Shown: in pieces, positions 1 through 12,404 of the stretch
Layout of the letters: each line of letters starts with the position of its first letter
Numbering within the stretch: the stretch's first letter is position 1
From: Uloborus plumipes
Taxonomy: Eukaryota > Arthropoda > Arachnida > Araneae > Uloboridae
Length of the DNA: 64,000 bases
Direction of reading: 5' to 3'
Assembly (NCBI GenBank): GCA_038373865.1
Contig: JAXGGA010002345.1
Coordinates: forward strand, 60,594-124,593
Program-made: the position numbers and the translations under genes
The notes under the pieces: generated by a model
Told to the model about the DNA's origin: nothing
What the model saw: the letters and a program-made list of their open reading frames with translations, nothing else
Databases searched by the model: none

Positions 1-42
1 TTCATCATAATTGGGAACATGATACAGATACAAAATTCTTAC

Positions 43-3000
43 CTGTTCTTTTCGGATAACGGCCTCCTAGATGAAACTGAGATTGGCGACATGCTCCCTT
101 CCCCGCGACTGTCCAACTTTGGAGATTTACAGACTGAAGCTTGCTGCCGTGCTAGTGCCAAATTTGTATCCACTCTGCTTTTGATTTCCCTTTTCGCTTT
201 CGGTTTCGTCTTTTCCTCAGCCAGACTAGCAGCAATTTTAGAAGTCACTGCTTCCCAACGACTTCTCTTCGGGGCCGAAACGACTTTTTTCTGAGGTGGC
301 TCATCGATTTTGTTGATTTTATTGTTTGTTTTACAAGAGGTCGCCTCAATCATTGCTTTTATCTTGGACATGACATTCTTCTTTGGAGATTTCATCAGCT
401 GTTTCTTCTTGTCAGCTTCTTCGTCGCCTATTCTGGAAGCTTTCGCCCTGTTGACATTAGCTTGAACTCTTGGCTGCCTCCGACAGTCAACTTTAGCTCG
501 ATTATTAGCATTTAGTTTCTTTTCTGGTGTGGAGTTAGGCGTGGGCTTCGATGAATTACTTGATGGTGTTCTATCACTGGCTTTACTTGAAGGCGATTCA
601 GGACTTTGAGGCTTAGGCTTCTCCGGTTCAGCCATATTTTCTTTGTCTTCGTGAGCACTGGATTGATTTTCCTCTGGTGACAAAAGCAAATCGTGGATTT
701 CGGTTAGAGTCGCATCTTCCACCATAGTTTCACACAAAGCATCACTAGTGCTGTCTTGAAAGAGAACTGTTGTTTCCCCTGTGGTATCTGACATTCCTGC
801 ATTCAGCACATCCCCATCTCGGCTTATGCTACTTGTCTCTTGATAAGAGAAAGCATCTTCCGAATCACAGTGACCTACTGAATCTTGTATCTCCTCGTCT
901 GTAAGGGGTTTCCCAGACAAATCGTCCTCGGCCCTATCATTACAGCATGAATCACTTAATCCTGTGGAATAGCCTGAAGTACTATTGCTTTCTGCAATTT
1001 TATATGCATCTACATCTTCAGTTACTATACAGCTATCTCTGCTTATTGTTGAAAATCTCTTGTTACTTTCGGTAGACTCAATGGATGTTGCCATCCCGGC
1101 TTCTGCTTCCATCTCGCCATCTTCTTGAAAGCCTGTATCGCTGCTAGCAACTGTATAAACAGATTCTGGCCTTTCAATGGAAGTGAAAGGATACTCGCTA
1201 TGCGAAATACAGTCTTCCCACGAAACGGTTAGCTTTTCTTTCAAAACGTTATTGTGTTCTACATCTGTTTGCAATAAAGAGTCACGGCTACTATCAGTAT
1301 CAAAATTTTTTCTACCAATGCCCTCATCAGCGAAATTTTGGAGAGATAACATTTTAATCTTTTTGTTATCACATATATTGTAACCTGAAACCTCTGCAGA
1401 GCTTTTGTTTTGTTCCGTTGATAAAGCGGAAAATTGTGAAAAGGAAATATCCGTTGATGGTACAGCTGTTTGGGAAACTAAATTGGTTTTTGAAATCTTG
1501 TCTTCATCACAAATCTTTGATAAAGGATTAAATGTAACATTAAATGCATCTGACACACGTCTTTCTGCAGTTTCTATATTATTAAAAGTAGCACCAGCCG
1601 CAGACAAGTTATTAATTTTTCGGGGGTAATCTCGTTCGGAAGAACTCAATTTATAAGAATCCTCACCATAATTAGTTTTCGAAAGGTACCTTTTATCGAC
1701 TGAAAGTTCTGGGAAATCTTTCTGAGATATACTGAAAAGAAATTGATCCGTACTACTAACCATGACGTCGTTTTTGTAGTCTTCTGATTTAGGTTGATAA
1801 GATCCTTGGTTATTTTGCTTGATAACTTCTAGGGATCGAGAAGCTGCAGTCGATTCAGGTAAGAAATGGACAGACACATCATGCACCTGCTCATCTTCGG
1901 GTAGATCATTGATATCATCAAATGATTCCGAGCTAGGAAAGTCCATTCCCCTGATATCGCTGCACGACGTTGGCAAATCGGGACATAAAGTGCAATCTTT
2001 CATTTGACTCGGAGTGAGAATGCCAAGACTTTCGTCACACTCAATCGAGAGCTGATCGTCGTTGTCCATCTCGTCTTCTGGATCAGCCCTCACTTGGAAT
2101 GAGTTTAAGATGGCTTCGGAGATTTTGTAATCGAAGAAGGGCTGATCGTTTTGTTTCTTTGTATCGGATGACATGGGTGAACCTTGTTCCGAGTTCGTTG
2201 ACATTCTGTTCAGTAATTCATATTCTTCCGAAGTAAACTTGGAAGTTTTTAAGCCCATTTTTAAATTGTTTTTCTTTGGCACGTCAGGAACTGAGTTAGC
2301 GCACATAAAAGTGTCTCTAAATTCATCTTTTGCGCTTAAGCAAGCTACGTTTGGATTGAAGAGTTGATTTTTTGCACCATATCCATACTTGCTGAAGACA
2401 TATGAGGAGGAAGAACTCATTGGTATATTCGGGGGACTCGAACTCCTAGTTCTTACAGATTTGTATTCCATTTCAGCAATATCAAAATTATACACATCCT
2501 TGGTGTTGCGGTTTCTTTGTTCCGTTATGTTTCTTTTGTCATAGGAAAAGCTTCGGCTAGTGTGCGGTAGGCCAGCACTGACATCTTGTCGCATGAAAGT
2601 GGGATCGCTGCTGCTATTCCTAATGAACCTTCTCTCCAAAGACACATTATTTTGAACAGACTTTACATTACATTCCCAATCTTGGTTGCTTTGCAGCTGG
2701 TCGAGGTGCCTGGCAGAACATTGCTGTTCCCTCCAAACATCACCACTCAAATCGTTCAGTTTGGACACCTTACTGACAGGAGCAAAGATACCATGATTAG
2801 GCTTGCAAGCGAAGTAAACAATTCCATTCACCGTGCCATTGTTTTTGCCTACAGGCTCATCTAACTCGACACCGCACCAGAAGCCTTGTGCGAAGTTGGT
2901 TCTGCCGTAGTACCGAAGAACCCCTTGCTTAACGCCACTAATGCAAACACGTTCTCCAAGAAGCTTCTGCCACTCTTTGTTGTCGTCAGTGTCACTCTCG

Positions 3001-3206
3001 CTGTGGACAACAGGGTTTGAAATCGTTGTACGTCGCTGTTCCCTCGAACAGTGCGAACTGATCCTCACTGTACCATTCCGGTGCTCGTTGGCTGGGTACT
3101 CCGAGTACTCTGTGCGCTGTTGAAACCGAGCTCGAGGCACTTTTGATTTTTGGCGAAGACCTCCAGGATGCAGCCGCTCGTCCATGGTGTCAAAGTGCCC
3201 ATTATT
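43..3206 (-). CDS. CAP-Gly domain protein, large internal exon (gene partial at left edge)
   Basis: One open exon of 1054 codons plus two bases. It opens after a polypyrimidine tract and CAG acceptor (3207-3220) and ends at AACAG|GTAAGA (donor GT at 41-42). The TAA just beyond belongs to the intron, so the protein should continue left of the window. The first ATG is codon 8 (3183-3185); an upstream exon may supply more residues. Codons about 83-150 form a CAP-Gly domain with WCGVELDEP and a C-x-PNHGIFAP segment as in CLIP proteins; such domains bind the C-terminal EEY tails of tubulin and EB proteins at microtubule plus ends. The hallmark GKNDG reads GKNNG here (codons 120-124). The remainder is Ser/Asp/Glu-rich and disordered-looking, then a Lys/Arg-rich tail (about 900-1054) rich in SP sites. 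I see no coiled coil. Family membership is firm; orthology to a named CLIP is not. Confidence 0.9.
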
Positions 3207-3340
3207 CTGCAAAAAATAAAAAATACCAATCAGTAACTATTCTCAAGTTAACACATTTTGCAGAAAAAAAAAATGCTTCTTCTTGCGAATTTTAACGCAC
3301 AAATTTTACTGACACATAACAAAATAGTACAAATGTAATA

Positions 3341-3497
3341 CAGTCGAGTCTCGATAACTCGAAGTCCCAAGGGACCGGCTAAAAGCTTCGAGTTATTGGT
3401 AGTTTCGGAATTGGAAGTTCCCACGGCCTTCTCAAGACTTAGGGACCCAATGAAAACTTCGGGATAAAGGAATATTCAAGTTATCGAGACTCGACTG
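3341..3497. mobile_element. pogo/Tigger-type MITE, 157 bp
   Basis: Terminal inverted repeats start CAGTCGAGTCTCGATAAC and are mirrored at the right end (GTTATCGAGACTCGACTG). TA duplications sit at 3339-3340 and 3498-3499. Non-coding. It lies just upstream of the CAP-Gly exon, in the presumed intron. TA target and CAGT-type ends fit the Tc1/mariner-pogo group. Confidence 0.85.
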
Positions 3498-4396
3498 TAT
3501 GTTACACATCAATGTACAAAGCATTTATTTCCAAGAAAAAAGTAACTCTCACAATTAAACTTAGTTTGCACCCAACAAATACTCATCAATCACAAACTAT
3601 AAGCTTTCTTTTAAAACTTCCCAGTATCAAAATGTATTTTGTTCCCTGTGGTTTTTTAGGTATATTGTCTCCGAAAAAAAGCCCGTAATTAAATAGAAAA
3701 ATTGATCAAAAGTGCAAACGCACTAAAGGGAAAAAGGAACTGCATTCTTTTATTGGACGAAAGGAAAACGAACACTCGAAATAAACCAATCAACCAGCAC
3801 AAAAATAATACCCTTGTCACAAAATATGCGCTATTGTCTTCCAGTCGTAACGTCAGTTTTTGCTTCGCTAGCATCTAAAATACACTACAGAAATTTTCTT
3901 TGGTCACGAAGCTGCCTCTATTTCAAACTATGCAGACAATGCAACTCTTTTTCGCCCTTGTCACTGCAGAATACTGTTATTTCATTCCCAAACAGTTAGA
4001 AGAATAAGTCGTGCGTGCTGGAAAATTTTCATCTTACTAAATGCAAGAAGCACTGATGAGAAGTACGTGTTTTCTAGCATGTGATGTAAATGCATGTGAT
4101 AATACAATTATATTTCAATACTGCACTACTTTAAACACTTCAAATCAACAGGATTTGCATCGAGCGCGAAGCTTTTTGTCCTCAAATTATTGGGCAGCAC
4201 TATATGCTTGGTTGCTTTAAAAGTCAACACCAATTTGGTAACCTTTTCAAAAGTTAGTAAACAAATGTTTTTTTTTATATATATATATATTTTTATTTGT
4301 TTCAAGACAAATATTGCTCCCGCCATCCCGAAAAATACATCTTTGAATGCAATAAAAAGTCTATTCAGTTAACCAAGACAATGTTTAGCTTTTCAA
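3498..4396. other. AT-rich DNA, no gene seen
   Basis: Low-complexity AT-rich sequence with a short TATATA run near 4277. I see no coding signal or clear repeat structure. Confidence 0.6.
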
Positions 4397-4807
4397 TCAT
4401 TGATTTTTCCTCAAGGTGTGAGAGTGTTCTTTAACGTTTTTTAGAGCAGCGAAATTCATTTTGGAGAAGTAAAACATTATACAAAAGTTGTAAAGATCAC
4501 AATAGCAATCAATTCCATTAAAATAAAAAATTAAATTAAAAAAAAACTTCCGAAGAATGAAATAGAAGATGGCAGGGAAAGAAGAAATGTGTACGATTTT
4601 GAATTTTAACATTAAGAATTTTTGACATTTTGCATTAAAACAACAACGCTCAAGTGTGATTTATTGAATGTAAATGTTATAATGCGCCCCATCATATTCA
4701 AATATTTAAACACTCCATTTATAGCCACATTTTCTACAGCGCTCAATTTCATTTTAAAATACAAAGTAGGGAGATACACCTAACTGTTTTTCCTTTTTTG
4801 AGGAATA

Positions 4808-6002
4808 CAGTGAATTCTCACTTATGTGCCGGCCCAACGAAGGATGCATAAGTGAGAGAGACGTATAAGTGAACAATAGGGTGGGGCGAAAAATAAAAAG
4901 TTTTTCAGATCAACTTCTAATAGTTGCCAAAAGTTGTCTTTGGTGATAGTTAGCTTTTGTGCAAAATTTGAGAAAAATCGGTTAATATCTTCAGGGGGCG
5001 CTGCGATCGCAAAGTTTTACCATAGCTTTGTTATGGATTTTATGGTTAAAATATCAAAAAGAATGCCTTTAGCTAGTCTCTTTGCTTTTTTTTTTTACTT
5101 AAAAGATGTTTTCATGCATTAAAAGCATATGAAATGACTCACAAACATTATTTTATATGATATATTTATATTTCAAAAAAATCACTTTTTTTACGTTTTT
5201 GTTTCTTTTTAAATGCTTGACACATAAATATATCATATAAAATAATTTTTTATGAGTTATTCAATATGCTTTGAATGCATGAAAACATCTTTTGAGTAAA
5301 AAAAACGCAAAGAGACTAGCTAAAGGCATTATTTTTATATTTTAACCATAAAATCCATAAAAAAGCTATGGTAAAACTTTGCGATCGCAGCGCCCCCTGA
5401 AGATATTAATCGATTTTTCTCAAATTTTGCACAAAAGCTAACTATCACCAAAGACAACTTTTGGCAATTATTAGAAGTTGATCTGAAAAACTTTTTATTT
5501 TTCGCCCCACCCTAGTGAACAAGCCTATTTAAAGGACTAAAACGCAACATAGGTTCCAATGAGAAAATGAATAAGAATGTTTTTATAGACAAGGGACATA
5601 TTTCTATGGTTTGGCAATTACTGTAACGTAACTAAAATGATATAGAGAAAACAAAAATTGTAGCACACCTAATTACAAACTGCTCCCTTTAAAACGATCC
5701 ATAATAGGTCATTGTCCCTCTCCGAACTCAAGTTCATGCGGAAAAAACGCCTTCCGTGAGCAATTAAGGCGAAAGATTGAGGAGGAAAGTGAAGAAAAAT
5801 GCTTATTTTTAAGGAAAAAAAATATTTTCTTTTTTACATTTACGGAAAATTCGGCGCATAAGTGAAATATTTATCTTTAGAGCAACGCATAAACGAATGA
5901 TACAATCATTCTTTTGCTATGGAGTGTGCTGGGACCATTAAAAACCGTCGTTTAAGTGAAAAAGGCGCATAAATGAGGCGGCGTATAAGTGAGAGTTCAC
6001 TG
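4808..6002. mobile_element. pogo-like non-autonomous element, interrupted
   Basis: Ends are CAGTGAATTCTCACTTAT (left) and the mirror of CAGTGAACTCTCACTTAT (right), with TA at 4806-4807 and 6003-6004. Subterminal variants of CATAAGTGA recur inside. Without the nested foldback it would be about 549 bp. Non-coding. Confidence 0.8.
4877..5514. mobile_element. Foldback (near-complete palindrome) element with 8-bp target duplication
   Basis: A 638-bp element beginning TAGGGTGGGGCG and ending CGCCCCACCCTA. It is flanked by the perfect 8-bp duplication GTGAACAA (4869-4876 and 5515-5522). The two arms are each about 290-300 bp and align along almost their whole length, leaving a short AT-rich spacer near 5175-5220. 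Eight-bp duplications fit hAT-like transposition. It is inserted in the pogo-like element. Confidence 0.85.
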
Positions 6003-6090
6003 TATCTGGTTTTCCTTGTGTGGAATACACTTGTAGATGCGTTGAAAATATCTTCGCCGAGTACGGAATTAGTTTAAGACAGTGGGATTA

Positions 6091-7859
6091 AAAAAGTTAG
6101 TTTATGTTGAAAACGATAATGTTGTACAAAGAAGCCACAATAACGTATCCTTTGAAGTGTAACACTTCGATTTAAAACTAAATGTAACTCTCATGTTTCA
6201 GTAGTTCAGGGGCCAATCATGAGTATAAAAAAGTCATTAGGAAAACAAATCCAAATGAATTTAAATAGAAAAACGTCCCGTTTAAGAGGCATTATAAATG
6301 CATTGACCAAAGGAAAAACAAAATTGTTCTGAAGAGAAGTTTTATGTAAAAAAGATTTTTGAATTACCAAATTTATTTTCTGCAAAAAGACCTGGCGCGA
6401 TCTTAAGTGTTTTTTTTTTCTTTAACAGGAGGTAAGATTTTGAAAAAAAAAAATTAACACTTAGTCACACGTATTCAAAACTCATTTTCAGTCCAAGTCA
6501 ATTTTAAATGAGGAATTTTAACATGCACAACTTTTTAAAAACATCTTTTGATTTTCCTTTCGTATTTTTTTTAAAAACGACGTTGAGGAATTTATAGAGA
6601 GAAGGTTACAACCCTTCCGTCGATATTTCTAATAAGCAATCATGAAAACGACGAGAAAAAAATAAAGTGAGTAATCAATACAAAAAGTCAAAGCGAAGGT
6701 TTGTAGTTCAATTCCGAAAATTGTATAATACAGTACATTTTTCTATGGTAGCTTTTAATTAACTAACGCCTATAACCTAAACTTTTATTTCAATATTATC
6801 TTTTCTATGAATATTCTAATTTTATAAATACAATCGTTTCAAATGTATCTTAAAATGTTGTATGATTTATTTAGTACTTTATTAAATATCTATAATTCTT
6901 AATTTTCTTAAACATAAAAAGAAATATTTTCAAGTCTATGTTATTATTTAAACAAGTAAATGTGCATTCGAAAACATTTAAAATGTCATAAGTAGGCTAT
7001 GTTATTAAAATTATCATTTAATCTTCCATTAATTAAGTTCTTATTTTTTAGATAAATGCTTATGCTCAAAGCAAAAAAAAAAAAAAAAAAATGCAGAAAT
7101 TTTTTTTTTTATATTTTTAAAATATAGTGTCTTGGTTTAGAAAAGAAAAAAGAAAAACATTGCTTGAAGATTGTACTCAAGGAAAATATTTCCTGTTTTA
7201 ATAATGATCGTGACTGCCAGGCGCGCAATACGCAGACAAACAGTAATTAGAGCCGAGTTCAAGGACCACCAGCCCAAAATAACTTTTAGGAAAACTTCCA
7301 TTTTTTCTTAAGCGTTATTTTGTAAAGAATTTACTCAAAAATAAAAATCATTTATCAATTAAATCTTTAAAAAACAAAGCTATTTTGCTTCGAACACTGA
7401 ATGTTAAGTTCGGGCGGTAAACGTAACCCCTTCCAGCGTTGAGTTGAATCTGGTTCTTCAAAATGGGATACAACATAGATTTAGAAAAACAATAACACGT
7501 TTAAAAATTTCGTATATTACGCAACCGTGTACATGAAATATCGTCGAATTCAATAACGTATTTATGTATTTTGAAGTCATTCGGAGTCATCCACCTTTCT
7601 ATGGAACTGCAACAACAAAATTACTGAAGCAGATCTAACCAAAGATAATCGATTAAGAAACATCCATCAATATGGAGGCTCAAGAGCATAGAGCACGATA
7701 TGAAGATTAAAAACACATCGAAAAGAATTGTTAATCAAATAAAACCAACGATTATATTTCAAGCAATGACACCGCAGACATAAAACTTCCATATTTAAAG
7801 ATTTATTACAAATTCTCCATCAACTAACCATTAAAATGCGCAAACTAATCGAAATAGTT
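6091..7859. other. AT-rich DNA, no gene seen
   Basis: Mostly A/T-rich with poly-A runs near 7075-7090. No coding signal or bounded repeat recognised. Confidence 0.55.
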
Positions 7860-8100
7860 CGTGGCGTATTCCCGAGACGCCATTTGTCCCATTCATAAAC
7901 AAGGCCCTAAGCTCCCCCATTCAGCATCCCAATGCAGCAGGCTCCAGCTTGGCGCCATCTCGTTGTCATGGCAACCGAAAGCTATTGATTAGAGAGACCG
8001 GGATTTAGAGGAAGATGCTGAATTTTCGATGCAGCATCGGATAACTGCCAACAACACAGGCGTTGAAATTCCCGTAGGTTACGTGTCGGATGAAACAGAA
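7860..8100. promoter_or_regulatory. GC-richer patch with X-box-like palindrome
   Basis: A 240-bp block clearly less AT-rich than its surroundings. GTTGTCATGGCAAC at 7962-7975 differs by one base from the RFX-type X-box palindrome GTTGCCATGGCAAC, and GGCGCCATCT lies just before it. Such motifs occur in promoters and enhancers. The CAP-Gly gene reads away to the left on the minus strand, so a promoter or intronic enhancer is possible. This is inference only. Confidence 0.3.
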
Positions 8101-8127
8101 CAGATAATTTCTCGAAAGAGTTAGTTG

Positions 8128-8965
8128 CAGTGGTTGGAAAAACTACATTTATTTTGTAGCGAACTACAACTACAACTACTTTGTTACAAATGTAGTTAAC
8201 TACAACTACTTTTTTTTTAATGTAGCGACTACAAACTACTTTTGAATTGTAGTCGCTACTTCGCTACTTTTTAAAAAATAAATAAAAAGCATACACCGCT
8301 TGGAGGTTCGACCGAAAACATTCAAAAAGTGGTTTAAATAAATTAACTCATTTGAATATAGAATAGAACTAGAAATTGTCTTTGAATTTATTTGTTACTT
8401 TTCTTTTTTTGTTCCTTTTTTTTTTGCTAAAATTTGTGCTTTTTAGATTTTTTTACAATTTTTAAGAATATTCACCGCAATAAATAATAAAGGATTCAAA
8501 AGGTGAAAAATTATATGAATTCAACCTTCATTTTTTTTTCTTGCCAGGGAATATTTAGGAACAGGAAAATTATTTGAAGGAATATAAAAATTATGATGCC
8601 AAATAAAATAATGACATCAAACAGATAGAATGTATTTCGCCAAATGATGTACCTAAAGGATCAGCTCATATTTTTATGTTTCTTATTTCTCATTGCGTTC
8701 ACTGCTATACTCGTACAAGATTTGCACCAGTCAGAGTCAATTAAACCTTGTTTTGTTCCCTTCGTTCTCTTTTTTTTCATTCATTTATTTATTTTTTTTA
8801 AATTTAAAAGTAGTTTCCAGAAATCGCTACAAACTACTATTTTTTTGTATCGCGCTACTCACTACTCTACTTTTTTTAAAAAGTAGTGCGCTACACTACA
8901 AACTACTAAATAATGTAGCTACTACAGTAGTTTCGCTACTTGTAGCGCGTTACTTCCGACCACTG
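8128..8965. mobile_element. hAT MITE, copy 1 (838 bp)
   Basis: Ends CAGTGGTTGGAA and the mirror TCCGACCACTG. Same element as the copy at 33580-34408, with shared interior words such as GCCAGGGAATATTTAGGAAC. Both ends carry dense subterminal arrays of GTAGC/ACTAC words, typical of hAT transposase-binding regions. The 8-bp duplication is decayed here. No transposase frame. Confidence 0.8.
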
Positions 8966-10600
8966 GTTGCGAAAATGCTTTTGGTTATTTTAATACTTAT
9001 ACACTGTTATAAATGTTATATGGGAATTTTCAGTGCCAAAATTTTTAACGTCAGAAAATGAAGCAGTAGCTGGTCTACTCGTACTCGTTCTAATACCTAA
9101 TAATTTTAAACCTTTCACAAGATATTTATGCACAGAAAAAAAAATAAAACTGTTGTTTTTACAGAATAATACCGAAAGCAGAGGTTTCAGTTTAAACAGT
9201 AAAATGCACAGTAATAAACTGTAAAACTAGCTATTTCACAGTTCTACAGTTTATTACCATAAAATTAGCTGTATTATACTATAAAAACAACTGCATAATA
9301 CTACACTAGGAATTCTGAAAATATATAAAAAAAAATTTTTTTAATCAAATTAAAAGCATGGTAACAAAATTCAATTTTATTACTCATGCACGATTTTTAC
9401 CAAAAAAAAAACGAACAAACATATTTCACATCGTAAATTATGAAATAATTTTTTTTTCTTTGTACATTTTTCTCATTCATGCTATTGCAAACTGCGTTTA
9501 GAATGACGTGACATACACATGGTGCTCAAATGTAGTATAACCAAAAAGAAATAAAGGCAAATAATTCTGAAATGAAACTAAAATATTCTAGATGCGGTAT
9601 AGTTGTTAAATATTTAATTGAACTACAGTACGTGAAAATGTGCTTAAGTAAATGTTTGAAAAGTATTTTCGAATTTCAACGCGCGAAATACTCTTAAAAG
9701 CGTTAAAATATCTCTGCGTTTAATACATTACATATTTACAGTTTCCACCTCAGTTGATACAAAGAAACGATTTAAAGAGCACGTAACCTTTCTTTTTAAA
9801 TAAAACATGCCTGAATATCAATAACACGAGTTTAAAATAAATGGCTTTCGAAGTTGAGAAAAGATTTAACCGACAGGTACTCTAGGAAATTGAAACAGGA
9901 GATATTGATGGTATCATCCGATCCTGCTGCATTTGAGACGTGATGTTCGAGGAAAAACGAGGGAATCAAATATTAAAACGGAGCATTGCTTCTGCTTATC
10001 ATGTTTTACTGGGATGTTGCATTTCGGTTTACTTTTGCGAGGAAGAATCGCACAATTCGAGTAATACATTCCGTAGTACAAGAAAAAATTTCAAAAATTA
10101 CGTGCAAAAATTATTTGTTTCAGGTCTGTAACAGCTGTAAATAAAGCTACAGTTATTGAAGCTTTGCTCAAAAATTATTTTTATATAAAGCATCAAATAA
10201 ATTTTACTTTAAGTGTATCTTTTTTTTATCATTAAAAAGTGTGTGAACTTAAAAAATGCATGTAACATTCAATAATCATAATGAATTAATTAAAGGAAAC
10301 ATTGTGATCGTTTATGACCCCAAGGGTATTGAGTGCAACCGAAATCGGAGGAACCTACGAGGGTTAAAGGGAAAGGTACGAAACGCACTCAAATTTATTC
10401 GCTCTCTCGTAAATGTGCACGGGTTATTTTCTCAATTCGTTAACTTTTGTGTCCTTCATCCATATCTTCCAATTAAACACCTATTTTCATTATCTAATGC
10501 TATGTTCTATTCAAGATGCTCATAAAGAGTAATGACAACGTGCATTGGCACTATTTTGCACTTAAATTATATATTTAAAAAAATAATATATATGCAAAAT
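8966..10600. other. AT-rich DNA, no gene seen
   Basis: Contains several related ACAGT/ACTGT words between about 9130 and 9310 but no clear boundaries. No convincing coding region. Confidence 0.5.
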
Positions 10601-11175
10601 GTCATTTCCGTCCCCTGTCCCCACACACATTTGTCAACTTAAAAAAAAAATACTATATGAAGAAACATTTTTAAAAATTAATACATATGCATTATGATAC
10701 AGTACAAGTGTGTACTTCAATGTTCCATATAAGCATTCCTTATCATATTTACATATTTTGATAGAGAGCTCAACTTATACGTGTCCCCAGGTTTTGAAAA
10801 AAAATTCTCCCAAGTAGAAAAACCTTCAATAAAATCCTATAAATGGTGCTAGTTCATAATAAAATAGCTCAAAATGTTTAAGAACATTCTTCTCAGCAGA
10901 AAAATACGCTTTAAACAAAGTTTACACAACTTTTAGGGTGTGTGAGGCTTGTTTTATCTTAAAAATTCTATGCGTGACTTTATTCAATGTCATTTCCGTC
11001 CCCCTGGTTATCTTCCAGAAAATTTAAATAAAATTAAAAAAAATTCCACTGCCGAATTTGTTCTTGCGAACACTTTTAAGGTATCAACAGTTAAATTAAA
11101 GATATGAAACACTTTTCACACTGTTTTCGAAAACCCACTGTTTTGTCATTTCCGTCCCTGTCATTTCCGTCCCCA
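10601..11175. repeat. Segment with four copies of a GTCATTTCCGTCCC word
   Basis: The word GTCATTTCCGTCCC occurs in the same orientation starting at 10601, 10989, 11145 and 11160, the last two back to back. The spacing is irregular, so this is not a simple tandem array. It resembles the subterminal word arrays of transposons elsewhere in this window, but I cannot find its inverted partner end. Confidence 0.45.
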
Positions 11176-12048
11176 CTTACGAAGTGGTTTCGGGAGAGTG
11201 ACATTTTAATGGATTTCAAAAATTTTAATGCACGTTATTTATATTGTTGTGTTATTTTTTAATACTTTTAGCAAATTCAAATGGCAATAAGTTAGGCACA
11301 TTGTTCAATCTTTAAAATTCATTATAATTTAGAAAGAATGATATTTAGTTGTATGGAAGTTGTTAGTTGTTTAATTAGTTACATCTAAATTTTAAAACTT
11401 AATAAGAATAAAATTTTATAAATTTAACTATTCTAATCAATATTTTAAAAGTAGTTTAGAATATTTTGTGTTTCAAAGTGTTTTTCTCTCACTGAGTAGA
11501 ACAAAATTAAGCATTTAAAAATAAATCCAAACGTTAATTGTATTTTATTTCCACGAAATTTTTCATGGTAAGTTTTCTACACAATTTTGTTTGTCTCTTC
11601 TATTCTAAGAACAGTCTGTAACATTTACATTATTGTTTAGTTATGGTTAACAATTCAAGTATAAATTCGAAATTTTATTTTTTATATTTGGATTTTGTTT
11701 ATTTATTTTTTCAAACTGTTAGTTGTTAAATTATTATACTCTTTAGGTAAAGTTCAAATGATATAATGGAGATGAAAAAAGTAGTTTAGAATATTTTGAA
11801 CTCCAAAATAGTTTTTATCTACGAAACAGATCAACATTAAAGGAATATATTTTTCAAAAGTAAATTTTTAAAATCTGAATTAAATTTCTCCTTGTTAGTT
11901 ATATAATTCTGTTTTTTTTTTTATTCTTAGAATAATTTAGAACAAATTCATTATTATTTTAGCTAACTTATGACTTAAAATACTTATATAATAATAATTA
12001 TTCGTTCTATTTTGTAATTATGTTTACTTTTATGTTAAATTGCGTTAA
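11176..12048. repeat. AT-rich DNA with a diverged two-copy tandem duplication
   Basis: AAAGTAGTTTAGAATATTTTG occurs (with minor changes) at 11447 and about 330 bp later at 11777, and the following sequences remain recognisably similar. This suggests an old duplication. No coding signal. Confidence 0.35.
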
Positions 12049-12404
12049 GCATTAAAAGTAAGGCTCTTCACCGTCACAGAGACTGATATAAAGCGAGTTG
12101 AAACCCTGCTACCAAAAAATCTGAAGTCAGTTCCAAATATCATGAAGCTTCATCAGATGGTTTGGAATGAAAATAACAAATCAGTAAAGTTTAAATCCAA
12201 CGTTAAAAATGCACAAATATACAGGTATACTGTACATTTTTAACGTTGGATTTAAACTTTACATCTATCGCACAAAGGTATTTATTTTCTTCTTTTCTTA
12301 ACAAATCAGTGTTAGGTTTACGCATGCTAACTTGCCTTTCTTGCGAAACCGATCTTTCTTGTACTCATTATGCTTCGAGTCCGCCTACAGTTAATATTTT
12401 ATAG
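12049..12404 (+). pseudogene. Coding remnant of an unrecognised transposon-like protein, split by an insertion
   Basis: From a stop at 12046 an open stretch encodes residues with natural composition, including VPNIMKLHQMVWNENNKSV (12133-12187 region), then runs into a palindromic insertion and stops at 12241. If the stretch between the 12-bp direct repeats TAACAAATCAGT (12174-12185 and 12299-12310) is skipped, the same frame resumes with a Cys-rich segment, LTCLSCETDLSCTH, before TAG at 12402. The Cys/His pattern suggests a zinc-binding end of a transposase or similar protein. I do not recognise the family with certainty. It is too short and broken to function. Confidence 0.5.
12184..12262. 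repeat. Perfect 28-bp inverted repeat (hairpin)
   Basis: Arms 12184-12211 and 12235-12262 are perfect reverse complements around a 23-base loop; the loop itself contains TACAG..CTGTA. It lies at the left side of a 125-bp insertion bounded by 12-bp direct repeats inside the coding remnant. Confidence 0.9.

Larger units (their letters stand above)
4397..6090. repeat. Unclassified dispersed repeat, copy 1 (interrupted)
   Basis: The segment 4400-4640 (GAAATTCATTTTGGAGAAGT and downstream words) matches 18485-18700 and, more loosely, 42030-42500. After the insertion at 4808-6002 the same homology resumes: TACACTTGTAGATGCGTTGA at 6027 against TGCACTTGTAGAGGCGTTAA near 18820. So this is an older repeat into which the pogo-like element jumped. 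No open frame and no terminal repeats were found. Confidence 0.5.

Noticed and set aside
8644..9061. Hydrophobic open frames suggesting membrane proteins
   Set aside because: They come from T-rich strands inside the hAT MITE; Phe/Leu richness reflects base composition.
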